From NCBI RefSeq assembly GCF_000385335.1, contig NZ_ARWA01000001.1:3178001-3242000 (forward strand): 64,000 nt of DNA, read 5' to 3'. Below the pieces are notes generated by a model. It saw nothing but the letters and a program-made list of their open reading frames with translations, ran no database searches and was not told where the DNA came from. The translations under genes and the position numbers were made by a program. The DNA is from Methyloferula stellata AR4 (lineage in GTDB: Bacteria > Pseudomonadota > Alphaproteobacteria > Rhizobiales > Beijerinckiaceae). Positions within the stretch are counted from its first letter, which is position 1; every line of letters begins with the position of its first letter. Positions 35,283 to 42,776 of this stretch are shown piece by piece.

Positions 35283-35892
35283 TGACCTTTCTTGAGACAA
35301 AGCGGTGCCTGCAGCGCGTTGCGAGCGCCGGTGCGAAAATGCGGGAGTTGAAGTGGGGCCTGGCGCTTTATCGATGCCAGGCTGCTGCGGCTTTCTAGCT
35401 AGCCGCTGGCAGGCACGGGCTCGGTGCGACAGCATAAGCCGGCCGTTCGGCCGCTCGAAAAAGGCAGAGACATACGCCGCACCATGGATACGGCGGTCGT
35501 CATCGACTTAATCACTGGATTCGCCCCCATTGAATTCACCAAACAGGCGATGGTTCGGCGAACGGCGCGTGTATAGGAGGCGTCGATGACAGTCTTAAGT
35601 CGCAAGAATGATAGGAGAGTGACTGATACTTATGCAACTTACAGAATATAGTAATGTAATACCTAATTGCTGAAATTACAGCATGATCCCAATCAGCAAC
35701 AGGAGACAGACTCGAACTGTTATATCCGCAGCTACCAAATTCTTTGCGTAAAATGCGGTCATGTCGGTGATCATAAATTCATATCTTCGCGCAGACAGTA
35801 GACGGCCAGTATTGCAAAAGAATGCCGCTGCCCTCCGAGAGATACGCGATGGCGATGATTATGCGACCGCGCATAACGATGACGGTGGAAGC
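35283..35892. other. Long intergenic region upstream of the phospholipase gene
   Basis: About 600 bases hold no convincing gene on either strand. The part 35600-35760 is clearly AT-rich compared with flanks and could hold the phospholipase promoter. No insertion-sequence ends or target duplications were recognised. Confidence 0.5.
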
Positions 35893-36981
35893 TTACTCGA
35901 TCACGATCTTCGGCGCTTGACGCGCGCGGCCTTTTTCCAGCGTCGCCTTCACCTGCTCGGCGATCTGCTTGTAGATCAGCGAATGCGGGCTGTCGGGCTC
36001 CAGAACCGTGATCGGCTTGCCGGAATCGGCGTGTTCTCTGATGCCGATCGCGAGCGGTATCTCGCCCAGGAAGGGCACGCCGAATGTCTCGGCTTCATGC
36101 CTCGCGCCGCCATGCGCGAAAATCTCCGAGCGTCCGCCGCAATGCGGGCAGAGAAAATAGCTCATATTCTCGACGAGGCCGATGATCGGCACATCGACCT
36201 TGTTGAACATGGCAATGCCGCGCCGCGCATCGATCAAGGCGAGATCCTGTGGCGTCGAGACGATCACCGCGCCGGCCAAAGGCACGGTCTGCGCCAGGGT
36301 CAGTTGCGCATCGCCCGTGCCCGGCGGCATGTCGACGACGAGGCAATCGAGTTCGCCCCAGGCGACGTCGCGCAGCATCTGCTGCACGGCTGCCATCACC
36401 ATCGGGCCGCGCCAGATCATCGGATCGGCTTCATCGACCATAAAGCCGATCGACATGGCGCGCAGGCCATAGGCCTCGACCGGTTTCATCATACGGCCGT
36501 CGGACTCGGGCCGCGCACTGGTGCCAAGCAGACGCGGCAGCGACGGACCGTAAATATCGAGATCGAGAACGCCGATCTTCCAGCCGAGCGCGGCAAGGCT
36601 CAAGGCGAGATTGATCGCGGTTGTCGATTTTCCGACGCCGCCCTTGCCGGAGGCCACGGCCAGAATATGGGTGACGCCGGGAATGCCGAGGCTGCGTGCC
36701 GAGGGCGCCGGTTTCGGCGGCGGCGGCGGAGCCGGCGCCTTGTCGGCGGTGAGGCTGACAAGCGCGCCCGCGACGCCATTCAACGCCTTTACCGCGCCTT
36801 CGGCGGCGACGCGCATGCCTTCCATCGCGCCGGCCTGCTGCGGGTCGATCCCGATCGAAAGATAGACTTTGCTATCCTTGATCGACAGGCCGGCGATGGC
36901 GCCCGACTGGGGCAAAGGGGTTTTTCCGTCCGGGCCTGGCACGGATTGAAGCGCATTGAGCACGTCTTGATCGCTAAGCAT
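35893..36981 (-). CDS. mrp: Mrp/ApbC-type Fe-S cluster carrier ATPase
   Basis: The product has 362 residues. An N-terminal MIP18/DUF59 domain (about 1-80) is followed by a proline-rich linker and a P-loop ATPase domain (about 100-355). The ATPase has the deviant Walker A SGKGGVGKST (about 111-120), the VDMPPGTGD block and the cluster-binding pair C278-P-H-C281. It transfers Fe-S clusters to apo-proteins in the cytosol. The gene stands alone, convergent to nothing close. Confidence 0.95.
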   Translation of the reverse strand: MLSDQDVLNALQSVPGPDGKTPLPQSGAIAGLSIKDSKVYLSIGIDPQQAGAMEGMRVAAEGAVKALNGVAGALVSLTADKAPAPPPPPKPAPSARSLGIPGVTHILAVASGKGGVGKSTTAINLALSLAALGWKIGVLDLDIYGPSLPRLLGTSARPESDGRMMKPVEAYGLRAMSIGFMVDEADPMIWRGPMVMAAVQQMLRDVAWGELDCLVVDMPPGTGDAQLTLAQTVPLAGAVIVSTPQDLALIDARRGIAMFNKVDVPIIGLVENMSYFLCPHCGGRSEIFAHGGARHEAETFGVPFLGEIPLAIGIREHADSGKPITVLEPDSPHSLIYKQIAEQVKATLEKGRARQAPKIVIE

Positions 36982-37026
36982 TTTATCTCGTCCATTCTGG
37001 AGACGCGCCTTATAGGCGCTCTCTGA

Positions 37027-37380
37027 TGCCCGTTCAATCCTGAGCCGGATTTGCCATGAAATTCAGCAAGTTGGCTTTAACTCAACCATGTGCGGTAAGG
37101 CGGGCGCCTCAGCCTCGCATCGGCCGGACGGCGCCGTCAGGACAGCGTTTCACATCAAATGGGCTCCGCAGGCTGAATCTGTTCATTTTTCAATCAAAAC
37201 TCGTGCCGTTTACACGAAATCGCGAGCAGGCCCGTAAGCCTTTCGAAAAATGCGCCTTCTTGACAGGACGGTGCAAAGATAAGGTCTTGTCTCGACAACC
37301 CGTCCTAAGGCAATCTGCCCGCCGCGGCGGCTTCACGACAAACCAATAATCGCCCGCGAAAGAAGATCATCCTGACACCT
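37027..37380. other. Intergenic region with no supported gene
   Basis: About 350 bases lie between mrp and the binding-protein gene. The one longer frame (37056-37349) has no recognisable family, no ribosome site and a composition unlike neighbouring proteins. Promoters for both divergent genes are expected here but I cannot place them. Confidence 0.5.
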
Positions 37381-38196
37381 TTGAGCATCCCCTCCGCCGC
37401 GCGATATCTGTTGATCCTTGCGCTGGCTGTTTTCGCTACGCTTGGCCCTGCCCGGCCGCTCTGCGCCAATTCTCCAGCCGGCGCCACCGAGCCAAAATGG
37501 AAAGAGGTGCGCATAGCCAGCGAAGGCGCGCGCCCTCCTTACAATTATCTCGACAATAATGAGCTCGCCGGCTTCGAGATCGATCTTGGCAAGGCGCTGT
37601 GTCAGCGCATGAATGTGACCTGTCATTTCATCATGCAGGACTGGGACGCCATGGTGCCGGGCCTCCTCGATCATCAATATGATGCCATCATGGCCGCTAT
37701 GGAAATCTCGGATGAGGCGCGCGAGAAGATCACCTTCAGCGAGCCTTACGCGCGCATGCCGTCCGCCTTCGTGACCGCGCGCAAAAGCCAATTGAAGGAT
37801 TTCAGCCCGGCCGGACTTGCCGGAAAGGCGATCGGCGTCGTGGCGGGCGGCGCGCATCAGGCCTATGTCGAGGACGTTTACGGCAAATCCGACATTCACA
37901 CCTTCCCGACGCTCGAAGACGCCATTCTCGATCTCGCCGAAGGCCGCGTCGACGTCGTCATGGGCGACAAGGACGAGGTCACCGATTTCCTCGACAAGAA
38001 CAAGGAAGGCCAATGCTGCCGGACGGTCGCCGATGTGCCGCGCGATCCGGCCTATTTCGGCGAGGGCATAGGTGTCGGTCTGCGCAAGGAGGACAAGGAG
38101 CTGAAGTCCATGTTCAACAAAGCGCTCGCCGACATCAAGGCGGATGGGACTTTCACGCAAATCCGCGCCAAATATTTTAAATTCGAAATCGACTGA
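37381..38196 (+). CDS. Amino-acid type periplasmic binding protein (SBP family 3)
   Basis: The product has 271 residues with a TTG start. A signal peptide (about 1-30, ending L-C-A-N) is followed by the two-lobed SBP_bac_3 domain. Family blocks are IASEGARPPYNYLDNNELAGF, FEIDLGKALCQRMNV, QDWDAMVPGLLDHQYDAIMA and the ITFSEPY hinge segment. It resembles lysine/arginine/ornithine/histidine binding proteins, with GEGIGVGLRKED near the end. No permease or ATPase gene is adjacent, so it works with a transporter encoded elsewhere or as a sensor input. Confidence 0.9.
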   Translation: MSIPSAARYLLILALAVFATLGPARPLCANSPAGATEPKWKEVRIASEGARPPYNYLDNNELAGFEIDLGKALCQRMNVTCHFIMQDWDAMVPGLLDHQYDAIMAAMEISDEAREKITFSEPYARMPSAFVTARKSQLKDFSPAGLAGKAIGVVAGGAHQAYVEDVYGKSDIHTFPTLEDAILDLAEGRVDVVMGDKDEVTDFLDKNKEGQCCRTVADVPRDPAYFGEGIGVGLRKEDKELKSMFNKALADIKADGTFTQIRAKYFKFEID

Positions 38197-38293
38197 CGGA
38201 CACAAAGTCGCGAGGCGAGTCATCGGCTGGCACGCTGTCTGATAGATAGCTGCGAGATTTCGGTAAACCGTCTGCTCAGAAGGAAGATCACTT

Positions 38294-39163
38294 ATGGCAA
38301 AAGTCGCGTTTCTCGGCCTCGGCGTCATGGGCTATCCGATGGCAGGTCATCTCAAGAAAAAGGGGCATGAGGTGACGGTCTATAATCGCACCGCGGCCAA
38401 AGCCGAAAAATGGGTCGCGGAGTTCGGCGGATCATTTGCGCCGACTCCGAAAGCCGCCGCGGCAGGCCAGGAAATTGTCTTCGCCTGCGTCGGCAACGAC
38501 GATGATCTGCGCTCGATCACGACGGGCCCTGAGGGCGCTTTCGAGGGCATGAGCGAAGGCGCCCTTTTCGTCGATCACACGACGGCTTCCGCCGAAATCG
38601 CGCGGGACCTCCATGCCAAAGCGAAGGCGCGCGGTCTTGGCTTCATCGATGCGCCGGTCTCGGGCGGCGAGGCCGGTGCGCAGAACGGCGCGCTGACCGT
38701 AATGTGCGGCGGCGACGAGGCCTATTATACTCGGGCCGAGCCCGCCATCATGTCCTTTGCCAAGGCGAGCCGCCTCATGGGACCTTCGGGCTCCGGTCAA
38801 TTGACCAAAATGGTCAATCAGATTTGCATCGCAGGCCTCGTCGAGGCGCTCGCGGAGGGCCTGCATTTCGCGGCAAAGGCGGGTCTCGACGCCAATGCCG
38901 TGATCGACGTCATCTCGAAGGGCGCCGCTCAATCCTGGCAAATGGAAAACCGGCATAAAACCATGATCGAAGGGAAATTCGACTTCGGTTTCGCCGTCAA
39001 TTGGATGCGCAAGGATCTCGGAATCTGTCTCAGCGAAGCGCGCCGCAACGGCGCCAATCTGCCGGTTTCCGCGCTGGTCGACCAGTTCTATGCCGAGGTG
39101 CAAAATATGGGTGGCGGCCGCTGGGATACTTCGAGCCTGATCGCGCGCTTAAATAAGCAATAG
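38294..39163 (+). CDS. Beta-hydroxyacid dehydrogenase family oxidoreductase
   Basis: This 289-residue enzyme has an N-terminal Rossmann motif G-L-G-V-M-G (about residues 7-12). The substrate-binding block FIDAPVSGGEAGAQNGALTV and the catalytic lysine region SGSGQLTKMVNQICIAG follow, with the all-helical C-terminal domain. This matches 3-hydroxyisobutyrate/tartronate-semialdehyde reductases and the related glyoxylate/succinic semialdehyde reductases. The precise substrate is open. It precedes the carrier-protein operon by about 180 bases and could be linked, but a separate promoter appears to lie between. Confidence 0.9.
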   Translation: MAKVAFLGLGVMGYPMAGHLKKKGHEVTVYNRTAAKAEKWVAEFGGSFAPTPKAAAAGQEIVFACVGNDDDLRSITTGPEGAFEGMSEGALFVDHTTASAEIARDLHAKAKARGLGFIDAPVSGGEAGAQNGALTVMCGGDEAYYTRAEPAIMSFAKASRLMGPSGSGQLTKMVNQICIAGLVEALAEGLHFAAKAGLDANAVIDVISKGAAQSWQMENRHKTMIEGKFDFGFAVNWMRKDLGICLSEARRNGANLPVSALVDQFYAEVQNMGGGRWDTSSLIARLNKQ

Positions 39164-39222
39164 CCAAGCTTGTTCCGCAAAAGCTCTACGCTTCTTATAG
39201 TTAATCAAACCTTGTGCATTTA

Positions 39223-39320
39223 CCAAGTTTACTTGGCTGTAATGTTTGCATTTAACACATACAATTTATGATTATTTTTCAGGAGGTGCTTGCACAACTG
39301 TAACTCTGTAGTGCTATCAT
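39223..39320 (+). promoter_or_regulatory. Control region of the carrier-protein operon
   Basis: An inverted repeat CCAAGT-TT-ACTTGG (39223-39236) lies about 110 bases before the ACP start. TTGCAC (39290-39295) and TATCAT (39315-39320), 19 bases apart, may be the promoter. The ribosome site CGGAGA precedes the ATG. The region is AT-rich compared with the genes on both sides. Confidence 0.4.
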
Positions 39321-39342
39321 AGATTGCGTACGGAGAAACACG

Positions 39343-39606
39343 ATGAACGATACGATCCGCAAGCTTATCGACGAGCATGGCCGCTTATCCGTCCCGGCTT
39401 CTTCGCTCAAAGATGACCAAGATCTTTATGAGACCGGCCTTACGTCTTTCGCCGCGGTTCAATTGATGCTCGGGCTCGAAGATGCTTTCGATATTGAATT
39501 TCCCGAGCGCATGTTGAATCGCCGTAGCTTCGCCAGCATCGCAACGATCGCATCATGCATCTCAGAACTCACGACCGTAGAACCGGCGAAGAAGATCGCA
39601 TCGTGA
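39343..39606 (+). CDS. Stand-alone acyl/aminoacyl carrier protein
   Basis: The product is an 87-residue four-helix carrier protein. The phosphopantetheine attachment serine is Ser35 in D-L-Y-E-T-G-L-T-S-F, matching the G-(L/M)-(T/D)-S signature. Helix 2 follows as AVQLMLGLEDAFDIEFPE. The T-S rather than D-S motif is usual for carriers of the amino acid:carrier-protein ligase loci rather than fatty-acid AcpP. Its stop overlaps the GTG start of the flavoprotein gene. It would be loaded by the ligase at 40764. Confidence 0.93.
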   Translation: MNDTIRKLIDEHGRLSVPASSLKDDQDLYETGLTSFAAVQLMLGLEDAFDIEFPERMLNRRSFASIATIASCISELTTVEPAKKIAS

Positions 39607-40760
39607 CAACCCTTGCCGACCGGGGCGCGACAGTCGCAGCGGTCGCCTCGCAATATTGCGACAAGGTCGATCGCGACGGGCGTTTCCCGCATGAAACCCT
39701 GCAGGCCCTCAAGGACGCCCGTCTTCTCGGCGCGATGATCCCCCGCGAATATGGCGGAGAGGATGCAAGCCTCGACGATATCGCCGATATTTGCGCCGTC
39801 CTTGGTCATGAATGCGCTTCGAGCGCGATGATGTTTGCCATGCATCAGATCAAGCTTTCGAGCCTGATCTCGCATGGCCACAAGGCCGAATGGCATCAGT
39901 CCTTCATGCGCCGCATCTGCGACGAGCAGCTTCTTCTGGCATCGGCCACGACCGAAGGCGGCATCGGCGGCGATCTGCGCAATTCGATCTGCGCCGTGGA
40001 AATCGAAGGCGACATGTTCCGCCTCGAAAAGAATGCGACCGTCATTTCCTATGGCACTTATGCCGATGCCATTCTGGCGACGGCGCGCCGCTCGCCGGAC
40101 GCACCCTCCTCCGACCAGGTTCTGGTCGCCGTGCTCAAGGATCAATATACGCTCGAGCGCACGACGACCTGGGACACGCTCGGCATGCGCGGCACCTGCT
40201 CCGAAGGCTTCAAACTCGTCGCCAGAGCGCCCGCCGCGCAAATTCTGCCGAAACCCTTCGCCGATATCGCCGCGCAATCCATGCTCGCGACCTCGCATCT
40301 CCTTTGGTCGAGCCTTTGGTACGGGATTGCCAATAGCGCCGTTCAGCGGGCGCAGAATTTCGTTCGCGCCGAAGCCAAGCGCCGGCCGGCCATCATGCCG
40401 CCCGGCGCGTTGCGCGTGGCCGAGGCCTCGAGCATGCTGCAATTGATGAAATCGAATACGGTCGACGGGCTGCGCCGCTTCAACCGGGCCAAAGCCAATG
40501 GCGATGAGCTCACCTCGATGGGTTTCGCCATCGCCATGAACAATGTGAAGCTCGGCGCTTCGCGTCTCGCCATCGAGATCATCAATCATGCGATGCTCGT
40601 CTGCGGCATCATGGGCTATAAGAACGATACACCCTTCAGCCTAGGCCGGCATTTTCGCGACGCGATGTCGGCGCAGCTCATGATCAGCAACGACCGCATC
40701 TTCGGCAATACGTCCAACCTGCTTCTCGCCCATCGTCTCGACTCTCATCTATTGAGCTGA
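39603..40760 (+). CDS. Acyl-CoA dehydrogenase-family flavoprotein of the carrier-protein locus
   Basis: This 385-residue protein uses the GTG that overlaps the ACP stop. It has the acyl-CoA dehydrogenase layout. N-terminal helices include ETLQALKDARLLGAMIPREYGG and ECASSAMMFAMHQIKL, and the FAD-contacting stretch is LLLASATTEGGIGGDLR. A beta domain with DTLGMRGTCSEGFKL and a C-terminal helical bundle follow. In pyrrole biosynthesis, related flavoproteins oxidise prolyl residues tethered to carrier proteins. By analogy this enzyme may oxidise an aminoacyl-S-ACP. That substrate is inference; an ordinary acyl-ACP or acyl-CoA is also possible. Confidence 0.88.
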   Translation: MTTLADRGATVAAVASQYCDKVDRDGRFPHETLQALKDARLLGAMIPREYGGEDASLDDIADICAVLGHECASSAMMFAMHQIKLSSLISHGHKAEWHQSFMRRICDEQLLLASATTEGGIGGDLRNSICAVEIEGDMFRLEKNATVISYGTYADAILATARRSPDAPSSDQVLVAVLKDQYTLERTTTWDTLGMRGTCSEGFKLVARAPAAQILPKPFADIAAQSMLATSHLLWSSLWYGIANSAVQRAQNFVRAEAKRRPAIMPPGALRVAEASSMLQLMKSNTVDGLRRFNRAKANGDELTSMGFAIAMNNVKLGASRLAIEIINHAMLVCGIMGYKNDTPFSLGRHFRDAMSAQLMISNDRIFGNTSNLLLAHRLDSHLLS

Positions 40761-40763
40761 TCC

Positions 40764-41675
40764 ATGTGCATCGATTGCCAATCCTTTCTTCATGGACTCT
40801 TTGCCAAAGGTCTGTTGATCGAAACGGGTGTCGACGGCCTTTACGCCCGCGGCGGGGTCTTCGAAGATGTCGTCGCGCGTTTTGATGCTCTGATCACCAG
40901 CTTTGGAGGCAGCGACGGCGCGGAAGTCATCCGCTTTCCCCCCGGCATGAACAAAGCTCTTTTAGAAAAAGCCGGCTATATGAAGGGCTTTCCGCAGCTT
41001 GCCGGAACGGTCCATAGTTTCGAAGGCAACGACAAGCAGCATGCCGAATTGCTCGACAAGCAGGCGCGCGGCGAGGATTGGACCGCGCTGCAACACGCAA
41101 CCGACATCGTTCTGACGCCGGCCGCCTGCTACCCGCTCTATCCGATCGTCGCTCGGCGCGGCGCGCTGCCGGAAAACGGCGGAATTTTTGATATTCAGTC
41201 CTATTGCTTCCGGCACGAACCGTCGCAAGAATCGACCCGCATGCAAATGTTTCGCATGCGTGAATATGTGCGGGTCGGCAGCCCGGAGGAAGTGACGGAA
41301 TTCCGCGCCACCTGGTTCGAACGCGCCGGAAAACTCATGACCCTGCTCGGCGTGCCGTTCCATCTCGACGTCGCGAACGATCCTTTCTTCGGCCGCGCCG
41401 GTAAGATTCTGGCGTCGAGCCAGCGCGATCAGAAATTGAAATTCGAAATGCTCGTACCGATCGAAGACGAAGCGAATCCGACGGCCTGCCTCAGTTTCAA
41501 TTATCATCAGGATCACTTCGGCGCTCTTTGGGGTATCAAGCGAGCCGATGGCGAGGTGGCACATACGGCCTGCGTCGGCTTCGGCATGGAGCGCGTCGTG
41601 CTCGCCCTCTTCAAACATCATGGTCTCGACACCGCGGCATGGCCTTCTTCCGTACGCGAAGCCTTATGGGGTTGA
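40764..41675 (+). CDS. Amino acid:[carrier protein] ligase (truncated seryl-tRNA synthetase homologue)
   Basis: The product has 303 residues. It is a class II aminoacyl-tRNA-synthetase catalytic core without the N-terminal tRNA-binding coiled coil. Motif 2 is in [20 protein letters not shown] and motif 3 in [15 protein letters not shown]. Cys122, Glu167 and Cys270 lie where the atypical zinc-dependent seryl-type enzymes hold their metal. Known homologues in Bradyrhizobium and Agrobacterium activate glycine or alanine and load it on a carrier protein instead of tRNA. It starts three bases after the flavoprotein stop, with its own carrier gene two genes upstream. The amino acid used here is not determined. 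Confidence 0.92.
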   Translation: MCIDCQSFLHGLFAKGLLIETGVDGLYARGGVFEDVVARFDALITSFGGSDGAEVIRFPPGMNKALLEKAGYMKGFPQLAGTVHSFEGNDKQHAELLDKQARGEDWTALQHATDIVLTPAACYPLYPIVARRGALPENGGIFDIQSYCFRHEPSQESTRMQMFRMREYVRVGSPEEVTEFRATWFERAGKLMTLLGVPFHLDVANDPFFGRAGKILASSQRDQKLKFEMLVPIEDEANPTACLSFNYHQDHFGALWGIKRADGEVAHTACVGFGMERVVLALFKHHGLDTAAWPSSVREALWG

Positions 41676-42682
41676 CCGTGCTCGCAGCATCCGAAGCGCA
41701 AACGGTTCCAGCCGTCTTTCCGCACCTGACGCCCGAGACCTATCGCCGGAGCGAGTTGCACGACCCGGGGCGCGAATGGCCGGAAACCAATTGCTTCATG
41801 GATCTCTGGATCGAGATCATCAATGCGCTCGGGCAAAATCCAGTCGCGGCGCTGGGCTTCACCGTGGCGCAGGATTTCGAAGGCGATCAATTCACCTTCT
41901 TCAAGTTTCCGCCCGAGGATCTGGCGCTTCTCTACGGCGCGAAGCTGATGGAACTCGCGATTTACGATTGCGTCGAATCGCATGCGCTCGAACAGATCGA
42001 GCGTGGCCGTCTGCCGGCAATCGAGGTCAACGGCTTCTATCTGCCGGACACGAAGGGGCTCTCCTACCGGCTCGAACATACAAAGACCGCGATCGGCATC
42101 AACCGGCTCGACCCCGTGGCAAAGCGCATGGATTATTTCCACAATGCCGGATTGTTCACGCTCGAGGGCGAGGATTACGACGCGATCCTCGGCAAGAATC
42201 TCGATGCGGCGGCGAAGGCCACGCGGCTTTTTCCCTATAGCGAATTCGTGAAATTCGATCCGCCGCCGAAAGGTCTCGATCTCCACCAGACGGCCGTGAG
42301 CCTCTTGCGCAAGCATCTTGCGACGCGGCCTTCGGATAATCCCGTGGCAGCGTTTCAAACCCGCATCCGTGAGAAGGCGCATTATCTCGCACAACGCGAG
42401 CCCGCCTATTTTCACAAATATGCCTTCAACACCTGCCGCCAGCTCGGTGCCAATTTCGAGCTTCTCGCCGATCATCTTTTGTGGCTGAGTCAGCAGGGCG
42501 AGCCCGGCCTCGAGGCGGCCGTTGCGGCCAGCAAGGCCATCGCGACCGGCGCCAAATCCTTCCAATTCCAGCTCGCACGCGCGGCAGCCAAGAAAAAATT
42601 CGAGGGCTTGGCGGCCCAGCTCGATCCCCTCGTCGCGCATCATCAAACCGCTCTCGATGCGTTGAGCGCACGTTATGCTTAA
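41666..42682 (+). CDS. DUF1839-family protein
   Basis: The product has 338 residues from an ATG overlapping the ligase end by ten bases; a GTG at 41678 would also work. The family appears beside amino acid:carrier-protein ligases and has no proven reaction. Visible conserved blocks are [58 protein letters not shown] and [13 protein letters not shown]. The C-terminal half is helical and Ala/Gln-rich. No signal peptide or membrane segment is seen, so it is cytosolic. A transferase that takes the aminoacyl group from the carrier is a common guess and remains inference. Confidence 0.9.
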   Translation: MGLTVLAASEAQTVPAVFPHLTPETYRRSELHDPGREWPETNCFMDLWIEIINALGQNPVAALGFTVAQDFEGDQFTFFKFPPEDLALLYGAKLMELAIYDCVESHALEQIERGRLPAIEVNGFYLPDTKGLSYRLEHTKTAIGINRLDPVAKRMDYFHNAGLFTLEGEDYDAILGKNLDAAAKATRLFPYSEFVKFDPPPKGLDLHQTAVSLLRKHLATRPSDNPVAAFQTRIREKAHYLAQREPAYFHKYAFNTCRQLGANFELLADHLLWLSQQGEPGLEAAVAASKAIATGAKSFQFQLARAAAKKKFEGLAAQLDPLVAHHQTALDALSARYA

Positions 42683-42776
42683 TCGTTTCTTCAGACAGGC
42701 ATTAATTTTTCGGTGAGCCGGATCTGCGACAAGGACGCCTGACGAAACCGCGCCTGAGAATACTCAAGGGCATAAA

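Noticed and set aside
35761-37026. Open frame of 421 codons covering the complement of mrp
   Set aside because: The mrp frame has Walker A, cysteine pair and DUF59 domain; the opposite frame has none.
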